Positions 25,688 through 34,426 of a stretch of 56,057 nt of DNA are shown in pieces (the stretch's first letter is position 1; each line of letters begins with the position of its first letter). The stretch is from NCBI RefSeq assembly GCF_937958655.1, contig NZ_CALGNH010000002.1, positions 1 to 56,057 of the forward strand. The letters are read 5' to 3'. The notes below the pieces were generated by a model. That model had not been told where the DNA came from, did no database searches, and saw nothing but the letters and a program-made list of their open reading frames with translations. The DNA is from an uncultured Winogradskyella sp. (GTDB lineage: Bacteria > Bacteroidota > Bacteroidia > Flavobacteriales > Flavobacteriaceae). Made by a program: the position numbers and the translations under genes.

Positions 25688-25723
25688 AAAACGCTCAGTC
25701 GATTTAATTGACTGGGCGTTTTT
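25688..25723. terminator. Terminator between the lipoprotein gene and the TlpA-like gene
   Basis: AAACGCTCAGTC at 25689-25700 pairs with GACTGGGCGTTT at 25710-25721 (one G-U), loop ATTTAATT, then a T run. It sits between convergent genes and can act in both directions. Confidence 0.88.
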
Positions 25724-25728
25724 CTGTT

Positions 25729-27030
25729 TTACAAATCCTTCAAAACCACCTCTAAATCTTCATAATCATAAGGTTTTGCCATAATAATCTTAGAGCTACT
25801 CAATATAAAATACATTGGTGTAGCGGCAACTCCATAAGTTTTTACAATAGGATGTTCCCATTTGCCTAATCCAATGGTATTTATAAATTCTGGGTAGTTT
25901 TTTATTTCTTCTTCCCATTGTGCTGTATCATCTTCTAAACCAAAGGCAATAACCTTTAGGTTTGTTTTATTTGAAACGAGTTCTTTTACTTTTGGTAGTT
26001 CATTAAGGCAATGGCCACAGCCACTACTCCAAAATATAAGCAAATAGTGCTCAGATGCATCCAAATCATAAAGACTAGTTGTTTCACCAGAAGCTACAAT
26101 CTCAAAATTTGGAGCTTTTGCACCAATAGAGGTGTTTTTATAAGAGGAAATTGTTTCAGCCAATGCTTTGTTACCACTTTTAGTCGCTAAATCGTAAAGC
26201 TCGCTATCGGTAATATAATTAGCAACATCATGGTTTTTTAGAGCTACAAACCGTTGCCATAAGACTTCTAAGAGACTAGTTTTAATTCTTAAATTATCAT
26301 CGCTTATGGCATTAGCAACATCATCTATTAGGCTCTTATAAGCATTATCATCTGTGTTTTCTGCCATATTAAACACGTAATCTGTAATTCGGTCTACCAA
26401 AAACGAAGAGCATTGTAATAAGTAATTGCTAAAGTCTATTTGTTTTAAATAGTTTGTTTTTAGGTTGTTAGAGTAGGTGCTTAGGTCTTCGTAATTTTCT
26501 GGTAAGTAGGGTCTGTTTGCCGATATAAAGCTAGAAACAAATTTACCATTAGCAGACTCTTCATAAGCTAATTGCGTGTCTTTTGCAACCTTAAAAATTG
26601 AGTTAAACCCATCCTTATCATCCTTATCTTTTGTGTAAAAGTTGCTAATAGTTTGGTTAACCATGTCCATGCTTTTTAAATAAGAGGACCAAAGTTTATT
26701 TTCTTCAGACTCGGTAAATTCTACCCCTTTATCATAACTAAAGTTAAACGCTATAGACTCTTTACCATCATAGATAAAATCAAAGTTATTTTCTTCTGGT
26801 GGTACAGCATAAACTATTTTATAGATACCAGGAGTAATTGTAGAATCTAAAGAAATCTCAAAATGGCCTTCACTATTTAACTGCCCTCTGTTTACATATT
26901 TAGCACCTTCTGGTGTGGCTTGGTATAAAAAAGCATAAGAAAAGTCTTCCGCTGGTGAAAAAGTCCCTTTTACACTTTGAGAAATACAAAGTAAAGGTAA
27001 GAGTAAGAGAAGTGAAAATACATGTTTCAT
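25729..27030 (-). CDS. Exported thioredoxin-like (TlpA/ResA-type) protein
   Basis: A 433-residue exported protein with a signal peptide (LLLLPLLCISQS). The N-terminal beta domain (about 20-115) resembles DUF4369. A helical middle (115-290) follows, then a C-terminal thioredoxin fold from about residue 300: IGAKAPNFEIVASGETTSLYD, the active site CGHC (Cys338, Cys341) in FWSSGCGHCLNELP, and the cis-Pro loop VAATPMYFI. Such Bacteroidota proteins are periplasmic disulfide reductases or peroxiredoxin-like; the redox partner is unknown. It ends 6 bases from the terminator of the convergent lipoprotein gene. Confidence 0.85.
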   Translation of the reverse strand: MKHVFSLLLLLPLLCISQSVKGTFSPAEDFSYAFLYQATPEGAKYVNRGQLNSEGHFEISLDSTITPGIYKIVYAVPPEENNFDFIYDGKESIAFNFSYDKGVEFTESEENKLWSSYLKSMDMVNQTISNFYTKDKDDKDGFNSIFKVAKDTQLAYEESANGKFVSSFISANRPYLPENYEDLSTYSNNLKTNYLKQIDFSNYLLQCSSFLVDRITDYVFNMAENTDDNAYKSLIDDVANAISDDNLRIKTSLLEVLWQRFVALKNHDVANYITDSELYDLATKSGNKALAETISSYKNTSIGAKAPNFEIVASGETTSLYDLDASEHYLLIFWSSGCGHCLNELPKVKELVSNKTNLKVIAFGLEDDTAQWEEEIKNYPEFINTIGLGKWEHPIVKTYGVAATPMYFILSSSKIIMAKPYDYEDLEVVLKDL

Positions 27031-27137
27031 AGTTTTATATAATATTTATTTTACACACACCTTTAAGTGTTCTGAAGGTTGTTTTTTAATATAGTTTTAG
27101 CGCTTTTAAAGGCTAAATGCAAGCAATAACCGAGCCA

Positions 27138-28001
27138 TTATTTGTTTTTAGATCTAATACTTTCTATGACAACAGTAGCCAAAATTAAAATACCTCCAAC
27201 AAATGTATGTATTGTTGGTATTTCATTCAAGAAAAAATAGGCAATAATAATTCCAAAAACAGGTTGTGTACTTCCAATAATACTAGCGGTACTAGCTTTA
27301 AAATATTTAAGGCTATTAATAAATAAGGTGTGTCCAATAGCTGTAGTTAATAATGCCAATAACAATAAGTAAGGGTATTGTGTTACAATGTTAGAAATAT
27401 CCATAAAAAACAGAACAGGCACTAAAAGTATACTAACTATAGCAACTTGGTAAAACATAAGCATGGTACCATTATACTTGGTAACTTCTTGTTTTAAAAT
27501 TAAAATTCTAAGCGCATAACATAGGGCAGAAAATAGCCCAAATAAAACGCCATGTAATTGGCTACTTTGTAAATCGAACTCTGGCGCTAAAATATAAATA
27601 CCAATAAGTACTATTACACCCAATACAATATGCACTGGGTCTAATTTGCTTTTTGAGAATAAAGGCTCTAAAAGGGCAATCATTATCGGAAATGTAAATA
27701 TGGATAGCATGCCAATTGCAACACTCGAAAATTTTAAAGCATAGAAATACGTTACCCAATGGGCTCCCATTAAAACCGCTCCTATAAAAAAGGTCTTTCG
27801 GTCTTTTTTATTCTGTATTTTAAGACTGATGTTTTTATACCTACAAAAGAGAAATAAAAACACAGCAGCTAATGCAGAACGAAACCAAATAATAGCCGGT
27901 GTAGGCATGTCTATAAATTTGCCTAAAGTACCAGAGGTACTAATAAATATGGTGGCAATGGTTAACCACAATAAATGGCTTAAATGATTATTATTCTTCA
28001 T
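27138..28001 (-). CDS. DMT-family (EamA) membrane transporter
   Basis: A 287-residue protein with ten membrane helices arranged as two EamA repeats. The first starts HLLWLTIATIFISTSGTLGK; the second starts about residue 150 with LFGLFSALCYALRIL. The GSTQPVFGIIIAYFFLNEIP segment near the end is the typical EamA second-repeat motif. Substrate unknown; family members export metabolites or amino acids. Its start overlaps the end of mfd by 11 bases, so the two are probably co-transcribed with mfd first. Confidence 0.88.
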   Translation of the reverse strand: MKNNNHLSHLLWLTIATIFISTSGTLGKFIDMPTPAIIWFRSALAAVFLFLFCRYKNISLKIQNKKDRKTFFIGAVLMGAHWVTYFYALKFSSVAIGMLSIFTFPIMIALLEPLFSKSKLDPVHIVLGVIVLIGIYILAPEFDLQSSQLHGVLFGLFSALCYALRILILKQEVTKYNGTMLMFYQVAIVSILLVPVLFFMDISNIVTQYPYLLLLALLTTAIGHTLFINSLKYFKASTASIIGSTQPVFGIIIAYFFLNEIPTIHTFVGGILILATVVIESIRSKNK

Positions 28002-31000
28002 TTAATTGAGAAAGTGCGGCAAGGGCTTGTTTAGTAGATTTAATAGTTTGGAAGGTAATTAAAAGCCGCAAACCGTTACGGGTTTGTTTTTCTTTCATTT
28101 TACATTTACCAGCATTGCGTTGTACAAATTGTAATACTTTAGAAAAGGCATTGCTTTGGTAAAACTTACTTTGTTGGTCTTGAATAAAATACCCAATAAG
28201 CTTACCTTGTTTCATAATTACTTTTTCAATGCCCATTTTAGTCGCAATCCATTTTAAACGCACGCTATCTAATAAATCAGATACTTGGATAGGTAGCTCT
28301 CCAAAACGATCAATAATTTCAGATTCAAATTTTTGTAGTTCTTCTTCTGTTTTAATGGCGTTTAATTTAGTGTAAAGGTTGAGACGTTCAGTAATATTAT
28401 TTACGTAATCATCTGGAAACAAGAGTTCAAAATCTGTGTCTATGGTTATATCTTTAACATATTGTTTTGGTTTACCGTCGTCTTCATATAGATCAGAAAA
28501 TTCTGATTCTTTTAATTCATCAATGGCTTCATTTAATATTTTTTGGTAGGTGTCAAAACCAATATCACTTATAAAGCCACTTTGCTCGCCACCGAGTAAA
28601 TCTCCAGCGCCACGGATTTCGAGATCCTTCATGGCAATGTTAAATCCACTACCTAATTCTGTGAACTGTTCTAGGGCTTGTATTCGCTTTCTGGCATCTG
28701 TAGTCATAGCAGAATACTCTGGTGTTATAAAATAACAGAAGGCTTTTTTGTTACTACGACCCACACGTCCGCGCATTTGGTGTAAGTCACTTAGTCCAAA
28801 ATTATTGGCATTATTTATAAAAATGGTATTGGCATTTGGTACGTCTAAACCACTTTCAACAATAGTTGTGCTTACTAAAACATCAAATTCACCATTCATA
28901 AAGGCTAGCATAAGTTGTTCTAGCTTTTTACCATCGAGTTGGCCGTGGCCAATGGCAATTTTAGCGTCTGGTACCAAGCGCTGAATCATCCCTGCCACTT
29001 CTTTAATATTTTCTATACGGTTATGAATAAAAAACACTTGGCCACCACGCTGTATTTCGTAACTCACAGCATCGCGTATGGTTTCTTCATTAAAACGAAT
29101 GACATGGCTCTCTATGGGATAGCGATTAGGTGGTGCAGTTGTAATTACGGACAAATCCCTTGCAGCCATTAAGCTAAATTGAAGCGTTCTAGGAATTGGA
29201 GTTGCCGTTAATGTTAAAACATCGACATTTTCCTTTATCGTTTTTAGTTTTTCTTTTACTGCAACGCCAAATTTTTGTTCTTCATCTACAATGAGTAATC
29301 CTAAGTCTTTAAACTTAACATTTTTACTGGCCAACTGATGTGTGCCAATAATAATATCTACGCGTCCATTTTCGAGATGCTCTAGTGTTAATCGCTTTTC
29401 TTTGGCGGTCCTAAAACGATTGAGATAATCTATGGTAACGGGGAAATCTTTTAATCGCTTGGTAAACGTACGGTAATGTTGGTAAGCTAATATTGTGGTT
29501 GGTACTAAAATGGCAACTTGTTTACCATTATCTACGGCCTTAAATGCGGCTCTAATAGCAACTTCAGTTTTACCAAAACCTACGTCGCCACAGATTAAAC
29601 GATCCATTGGTCGTTCACTTTCCATATCTGCCTTTATATCAGCTGTAGAAGAGATTTGGTCTGGTGTGTCTTCGTAAATAAATGAAGCTTCAAGCTCGTG
29701 CTGCATGTGACTATCTGGGGCATACTGAAATCCTTTTTTTAGTTTTCGCTTTGCATAGAGTTTTATGAGGTTAAATGCTATTTCTTTAACACGAGATTTG
29801 GTTTTTTGCTTAAGATTTTTCCAAGCCTTACTACCTAGTTTATAGACTTTTGGTGGCTTACCATCTTTACCATTAAATTTTGTAATTTTATGTAGTGAGT
29901 GAATGCTTAAGTATAATACATCGCGTTCACCATATACCAATTTTATAGCTTCTTGTTTTTTGCCTTCTACATCTATTTTTTGAAGTCCGCCAAACTTACC
30001 AACACCATGGTCTATATGGGTTACATAATCTCCAATTTCTAAATTAGTAAGTTCCTTTAGTGTAATGGCTTGCTTTTTGGCATAGCCATTTTTTAAATGG
30101 AATTTATGATAGCGATCAAAAATTTGATGGTCGGTATAAACCGCTATTTTGTGTTCAGAATCTATAAAGCCTTGATATAGCGAAAGTACAATAGTTTTAT
30201 AATGAACTTGGGTGTCAACATCTTCAAAAATATCATGAAAACGTTTTGCCTGTTGCTCGCTTACACAGGCAATGTAGTTGGCTATGCCATTGGCATGGTT
30301 TTCATTTAAATCCTCAATCAACAAATTGAATTGTTTGTTGAATGCTGGCTGAGGTTTTGTATTGAACTTAATAGTACTACTGTCATCCCGAGCGCAGTCG
30401 AGGGCAATTTTATCTTTGTCGACCTTTTGCATCTCGACTGCGCTCGATGTGACAGAGAAATACGAAGATGTCCCAAATTCAACCAAATTATACTCTAAAA
30501 ACTGACGTTTTAATACATTAGAATTGCAAAATAAATCTTGTGGTGTATCATGTTTTAATTCCGTTGATAAATTTTCAAATGCCTCTTCTGCTTTACTATA
30601 AAAGTCATCTATTTTAGAAAATATGAGCGATGCGTTTTTAGAAAAAATAACGGTTTTATTAGAGATGTATTTAAGGAAACTTTCTCGTTTTTCTGCAATG
30701 GTTTTATTAGCAATATTTGGTGTAATACTTACCTTTTTAATACGTTCTGTCGATAGTTGTGTTTCTACATCAAAGGTTCTTATACTATCGACCTCGTCAC
30801 CAAAAAACTCTATGCGATACGGCTGGTCATGCGAAAAGGAAAATACGTCAATAATACCACCTCGCACTGAGAACTCACCTGGCTCTGTAACAAAATCGAC
30901 ACGTTTAAATTTATATTCAAACAAAACTTCATTTACAAAATCTATACTTAGTTCGTTTCCAACGGAAATCTTCAACGTATTTTTTTCGAGTTCTCGTTTT

Positions 31001-31425
31001 GTTACTACTTTTTCAAAAAGAGCATCAGGATAGGTAACAACAATAGACGGTTTTTTTTGCGAATTAATGCGGTTTAGTACCTCTGCTCTTAGTAAAACAT
31101 TAGCGTTATTTGTTTGTTCAATTTGGTAAGGTCTTCTATAACTTCCTGGGTAAAACAGTACGTCTTTACTATCTAAAAGTTGCTCTAAATCATTGAGGTA
31201 ATACGCAGCCTCTTCTTTATCCTCAAAAATGAGTAAAAACGGTTTTTCTGCGGATTTAAATACTTCTGAAATAATAATGGACAAGGAAGACCCTATAAGA
31301 CCCTTAAGATGCGTGTTATTGAGACCTTTATCAGATCTAGAGGTTTGGTTTTGGCCTATAACTTCCCTCAGGTTTTGCAGTTGCAAAGTCTGTGCATAGG
31401 TTTGGGTAATTTGTGATTTACTCAA
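27991..31425 (-). CDS. mfd: Transcription-repair coupling factor with a repeat-derived insertion
   Basis: A 1144-residue Mfd translocase that removes stalled RNA polymerase and recruits UvrA. It has the UvrB-like N-terminus, the RNA-polymerase interaction domain (LEIGDYVTHIDHGVGKFGG), Walker A GDVGFGKTEVA (near 613), the DEEQ box (VDEEQKFGV), helicase motifs to QMRGRVGRSNKKAFCYF, and the C-terminal TRCF domain. Residues about 324-349 (VTSSAVEMQKV... to ARDDSS) are encoded by a palindromic repeat and would not be expected in the family; the frame stays open. The start MSKSQITQTY is 20 bases from a -7 box (31445-31452). Confidence 0.96.
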   Translation of the reverse strand: MSKSQITQTYAQTLQLQNLREVIGQNQTSRSDKGLNNTHLKGLIGSSLSIIISEVFKSAEKPFLLIFEDKEEAAYYLNDLEQLLDSKDVLFYPGSYRRPYQIEQTNNANVLLRAEVLNRINSQKKPSIVVTYPDALFEKVVTKRELEKNTLKISVGNELSIDFVNEVLFEYKFKRVDFVTEPGEFSVRGGIIDVFSFSHDQPYRIEFFGDEVDSIRTFDVETQLSTERIKKVSITPNIANKTIAEKRESFLKYISNKTVIFSKNASLIFSKIDDFYSKAEEAFENLSTELKHDTPQDLFCNSNVLKRQFLEYNLVEFGTSSYFSVTSSAVEMQKVDKDKIALDCARDDSSTIKFNTKPQPAFNKQFNLLIEDLNENHANGIANYIACVSEQQAKRFHDIFEDVDTQVHYKTIVLSLYQGFIDSEHKIAVYTDHQIFDRYHKFHLKNGYAKKQAITLKELTNLEIGDYVTHIDHGVGKFGGLQKIDVEGKKQEAIKLVYGERDVLYLSIHSLHKITKFNGKDGKPPKVYKLGSKAWKNLKQKTKSRVKEIAFNLIKLYAKRKLKKGFQYAPDSHMQHELEASFIYEDTPDQISSTADIKADMESERPMDRLICGDVGFGKTEVAIRAAFKAVDNGKQVAILVPTTILAYQHYRTFTKRLKDFPVTIDYLNRFRTAKEKRLTLEHLENGRVDIIIGTHQLASKNVKFKDLGLLIVDEEQKFGVAVKEKLKTIKENVDVLTLTATPIPRTLQFSLMAARDLSVITTAPPNRYPIESHVIRFNEETIRDAVSYEIQRGGQVFFIHNRIENIKEVAGMIQRLVPDAKIAIGHGQLDGKKLEQLMLAFMNGEFDVLVSTTIVESGLDVPNANTIFINNANNFGLSDLHQMRGRVGRSNKKAFCYFITPEYSAMTTDARKRIQALEQFTELGSGFNIAMKDLEIRGAGDLLGGEQSGFISDIGFDTYQKILNEAIDELKESEFSDLYEDDGKPKQYVKDITIDTDFELLFPDDYVNNITERLNLYTKLNAIKTEEELQKFESEIIDRFGELPIQVSDLLDSVRLKWIATKMGIEKVIMKQGKLIGYFIQDQQSKFYQSNAFSKVLQFVQRNAGKCKMKEKQTRNGLRLLITFQTIKSTKQALAALSQLNEE
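30380..30455. repeat. Palindromic repeat element inserted inside the mfd coding sequence
   Basis: A 76-bp element with ends CTGTCATCCCGAGCGCAGTC and its near-complement ending GATGTGACAG; the terminal 23 bases match as inverted repeats at 20 positions. The mfd frame reads through it. The ends match the element at 24496-24637 and the GIY-YIG element terminus. Confidence 0.85.
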
Positions 31426-31444
31426 GTTCCTTTTAATTGAGGTG

Positions 31445-31452
31445 CAAATATA
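31445..31452 (-). promoter_or_regulatory. -7 promoter box for mfd
   Basis: On the minus strand TATATTTG fits TAnnTTTG. It lies 20 bases upstream of the mfd ATG. Confidence 0.5.
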
Positions 31453-31496
31453 AAATATTTGGAGCGTTCAGTAACGATTAATTCTTTGAATAGAAT

Positions 31497-31504
31497 TATA
31501 TTTG
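31497..31504 (+). promoter_or_regulatory. -7 promoter box for the TerB-like gene
   Basis: TATATTTG fits TAnnTTTG and lies 40 bases upstream of the ATG at 31544. No convincing -33 TTG at standard spacing. Confidence 0.5.
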
Positions 31505-31543
31505 TCGCCTTAGTAATTAATAAAGAAATTAAAACTAATAATC

Positions 31544-31975
31544 ATGTCAATTTCAGATTTATTCGAAAGTGGATTTAAAAAGCGTAATCAAGATCATTTT
31601 GCTGCCATCGTAAGAGTTGCAATGAGTGATTGTGTTATTAATGAAGACGAAAAAGCTTTTTTAGACCGTTTAGCAACAAGATTAGATATTACAGAGCTAG
31701 AGTACAAACAAATATTAAAAGATTATAAATCGCACCCAATTAACCCTCCAATGTCCTACGATAGACGTTTAGAGCGTTTATACGATTTGGCACGTATGGT
31801 TTGGGCAGATCATATAGAGGGACCTAATCAGCATGTGCTGTTAGAACGACTTTGTGTTGGTTTAGGATTTAATGCTAAAAATGTAAAATACATTGCAGAC
31901 AAAGCATTGGCTTTAGCACATGATAATTTAGATGTAGAGGAGTTTATAGAAGAAATGAAAAACATGAATCAGTAA
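31544..31975 (+). CDS. TerB-like helical protein
   Basis: A 143-residue all-helical soluble protein. The TerB-like pattern is visible in FAAIVRVAMSDCVINEDEKAFLDRLA (an acidic D..I..DE turn typical of TerB metal-binding helices), then LEYKQILKDY, YDLARMVWADHIEGP and LLERLCVGLGF. TerB proteins occur in stress and tellurite resistance modules, but stand-alone copies are common in Bacteroidota and their role is unknown. Monocistronic, with its own promoter box and a strong terminator 27 bases after the stop. Confidence 0.75.
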   Translation: MSISDLFESGFKKRNQDHFAAIVRVAMSDCVINEDEKAFLDRLATRLDITELEYKQILKDYKSHPINPPMSYDRRLERLYDLARMVWADHIEGPNQHVLLERLCVGLGFNAKNVKYIADKALALAHDNLDVEEFIEEMKNMNQ

Positions 31976-32001
31976 GCGCACAGTTACTAATAGTAAAAGA
32001 G

Positions 32002-32029
32002 AGTCCAACAGAAATGTTGGACTTTTTTT
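32002..32029 (+). terminator. Rho-independent terminator after the TerB-like gene
   Basis: AGTCCAACA, loop GAAA, TGTTGGACT (perfect 9-bp stem), followed by T7. Confidence 0.93.
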
Positions 32030-32186
32030 ATTCCGATATATGTTATGAATATTGAAATTATCTATATGTTAAAATTAAAATATAGATTTTAACTATGTAT
32101 ATATTGATTTAAATCATTTAAGTAGCTGTTATGTTTAAGATTTGTGTACGTCCAAAAAGTCATCATTAACAAAAAAATATAAAAAA

Positions 32187-32715
32187 ATGAAAATTAATTT
32201 TTTATCAATTACGTTATTAGCAATTCTAATGTTTACTTCTTGTAGTGATCGTGATGACGGTGTGGTTGTTTTACCAGAAGAAGAAATGGAAACATATACA
32301 TTTAGAGTTACATTAAAAAATACAATGAACTTTTGGAGTATTCAATAGATAGGAACTGCTCCTTTAACCACTACAGCTCAGAGTTATAATCTCTAACTTT
32401 AAAGCGACAAAAGATAACTATTTAAGTTTTGTAAATATGTTTGCACAAAGTATTGATTGGTTTTTGCAATAGAAGACAAAGGTATTAAGTTATGAGATGT
32501 TGATACACCAAGAACAGGTGATATTTCAAGTCTAGTAAGAGTGTTTGATGCTCGTTTTGAGGATGCGGAAGATTTTTTGAACGGATTTTCTAAACACAAT
32601 TTTTACAGCGCCTAATCAAGCTGCTCCTTACTCTGGGCTAGCAGATGATAATTTAAATGTTAGAGATACCGAAAGATTTATTTTTAAATTAAGTCAAAAG
32701 AGGTGGTATATATAA
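32187..32715 (+). pseudogene. Decayed Spondin_N domain lipoprotein
   Basis: ATG 32187 opens a lipoprotein signal (LLAILMFTSCSDRDD) and then TYTFRVTLKNTMN, the first Spondin_N strand. The frame is broken by a TAG at 32346, but homology continues across frames: GTAPLTTTAQSYNL, then (shifted) FKATKDNYLSFVNMFAQSID, then (shifted near a T run at about 32460-32465) AIEDKGIKL, an in-frame TGA, DVDTPRTGDISSLVRVFDAR, and a last shift near 32610 giving APNQAAPYSGLADDN to a stop at 32713. This order matches bacterial Spondin_N proteins (surface lipoproteins of unknown role). The loop between the first strand and GTAPL looks deleted. It cannot make a functional product. Confidence 0.8.
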
Positions 32716-32772
32716 ATAACTTCCTTTTATTTATAAATATTTATAATAAAAGTCTTTAAAGGATAAAGGCAG

Positions 32773-33783
32773 CTAGGCATTTCTAATAAAATCCTCAGCC
32801 TTTTCTACCATATTTTTACTGCCACAAATAAAAGGTACACGTTCATGCAGTTCTGTTGGTTCAATATCCATAATACGTGTAATACCATCACTGGCTTTAC
32901 CATTAGCTTGCTCAGCTAAAAAAGCCATAGGATTACACTCATATAACAATCGTAATTTACCTTTGGCGTTTTTAGAACTTTTGGGATACATGTAAATACC
33001 ACCTTTTATCATATTTCTATGAAAATCAGACACTAAGGATCCAATATATCTTGAGGTATATGGTCTATTACCCTCTTCCATTTGGCAATACTTAATATAG
33101 TTTTTTATGCCCTTTGGAAAATGAATATAGTTACCTTCGTTTACAGAGTAAATGTTACCATTCTCAGGGAATTGCATATTAGGATGCGATAAATAAAAGG
33201 TCCCAATGGCTGGGTTGAGCGTAAACCCATTAACTCCATCACCAGTAGTGTACACTAACATTGTAGAAGTTCCATATACCACATAACCTGCAGCTACTTG
33301 TTCACTACCCTTTTGTAAAAAATCTTTTATGGTAACAGGTGTACCAACGGGAGTTACGCGCCTAAATACCGAAAATATAGTACCAACAGAGACATTTACG
33401 TCAATGTTAGAAGAACCATCTAGCGGATCAATTAAAACAACATATTTATTTTGATTATTCTCATCTTGGCTATTTATAGCAATAAAATCGTCTTCTTCCT
33501 CACTAGCAATACCACAAACAATGTTACGTTTAGTCATAGTTTGTATAAACTTATCATTGGCATAGACATCTAATTTTTGTTGATCTTCCCCTTGGATATT
33601 GGTATCACCAGCCGCACCAATAATATCTACTAAACCAGCTTTGTTAACCTCATGATTAACAACTTTAGCAGCCAAACGAATAGAGTTTATTAACCTCGAA
33701 AGTTCACCAGAAGTATATTTAAAAGATGCTTGGTTTTCAATAATAAATTCACCTAAAGTTTGATTAAGTTTGGAGTTAGCCAT
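32773..33783 (-). CDS. fbp: Fructose-1,6-bisphosphatase class I
   Basis: A 336-residue gluconeogenic enzyme that hydrolyses fructose 1,6-bisphosphate. Metal and substrate motifs are present: [26 protein letters not shown], the [15 protein letters not shown] segment and the [22 protein letters not shown]-terminal signature. Length and order match the class I family. ATG 33783 starts [14 protein letters not shown]. No co-directional neighbour is close; the decayed lipoprotein gene lies beyond its 3' end. Confidence 0.96.
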   Translation of the reverse strand: MANSKLNQTLGEFIIENQASFKYTSGELSRLINSIRLAAKVVNHEVNKAGLVDIIGAAGDTNIQGEDQQKLDVYANDKFIQTMTKRNIVCGIASEEEDDFIAINSQDENNQNKYVVLIDPLDGSSNIDVNVSVGTIFSVFRRVTPVGTPVTIKDFLQKGSEQVAAGYVVYGTSTMLVYTTGDGVNGFTLNPAIGTFYLSHPNMQFPENGNIYSVNEGNYIHFPKGIKNYIKYCQMEEGNRPYTSRYIGSLVSDFHRNMIKGGIYMYPKSSKNAKGKLRLLYECNPMAFLAEQANGKASDGITRIMDIEPTELHERVPFICGSKNMVEKAEDFIRNA

Positions 33784-33923
33784 GAAGTACGAAAATTGAT
33801 TAATAGACTACAAATATCATCATTTTTAGAAAACTATAACGTTTTCGTAGGTTAAAATGTAATACACTTAGTTAAGTTGTGATTTTAGACAGTTAAAAGC
33901 AATAATTATATATAAAAAGAATG

Positions 33924-33931
33924 TATTTTTG
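33924..33931 (+). promoter_or_regulatory. -7 promoter box for the GNAT-lysC operon
   Basis: TATTTTTG fits TAnnTTTG. It overlaps a TTG codon (33929) that opens a longer frame, and lies 18 bases upstream of the preferred ATG at 33950. Confidence 0.55.
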
Positions 33932-33949
33932 CCTCTATTTAAAATACTA

Positions 33950-34426
33950 ATGAAAGCACCCAGACTTGCTGCTATAGAAGACATGCCACGAGTTTTAGAA
34001 CTAATAAATGAACTGGCAATTTACGAGAAAGAACCAGATGCCGTAGAAGTAACTTTAGAGCTTTTAGAATCTGATGGTTTTGGAAAACAACCTAAATTTA
34101 CCTGTTTTGTTGCTGAAGTTAAAAATAAAGTAGAAGGTATTGCTTTAGTTTATCCAAGATATTCAACATGGAAGGGAACCGTACTTCATTTAGAAGATCT
34201 TATTGTTAGTGAAGCATGCAGAGGTTTAGGACTAGGAACAAAACTATTAGACAAAGTAGTTTGCTATGGTAAAAACCTTGGCGTTAAACGCATAAGTTGG
34301 GAGGTTTTGGATTGGAACGAGCCAGCTATAAAATTCTATGAAAGTAAAGGTGCTAATGTAATGCGAGATTGGGACGTTGTTCAATTAAATGAAAAGGGAA
34401 TAGAAAATTATATAAATAAATTATAA
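33950..34426 (+). CDS. GNAT family N-acetyltransferase (diamine acetyltransferase-like)
   Basis: A 158-residue GNAT enzyme. It has an N-terminal AAIEDMPRVLELINELAIYE helix and the acetyl-CoA loop CRGLGLGTKLLDKV (R-x-x-G-x-G type), and ISWEVLDWNEPAIKFYESKGA. The EKEPDAVE and W..LD.N..A..FY..KGA features resemble the spermidine/diamine (SSAT-like) group. The start at ATG 33950 is used because the longer frame begins in the promoter box. Its stop overlaps the lysC ATG by one base, so the two are co-transcribed. Substrate inferred only. Confidence 0.85.
   Translation: MKAPRLAAIEDMPRVLELINELAIYEKEPDAVEVTLELLESDGFGKQPKFTCFVAEVKNKVEGIALVYPRYSTWKGTVLHLEDLIVSEACRGLGLGTKLLDKVVCYGKNLGVKRISWEVLDWNEPAIKFYESKGANVMRDWDVVQLNEKGIENYINKL

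Noticed and set aside
32399..32599. A 66-codon minus-strand frame
   Set aside because: It lies antisense to the decayed Spondin_N gene, whose plus-strand homology is clear.
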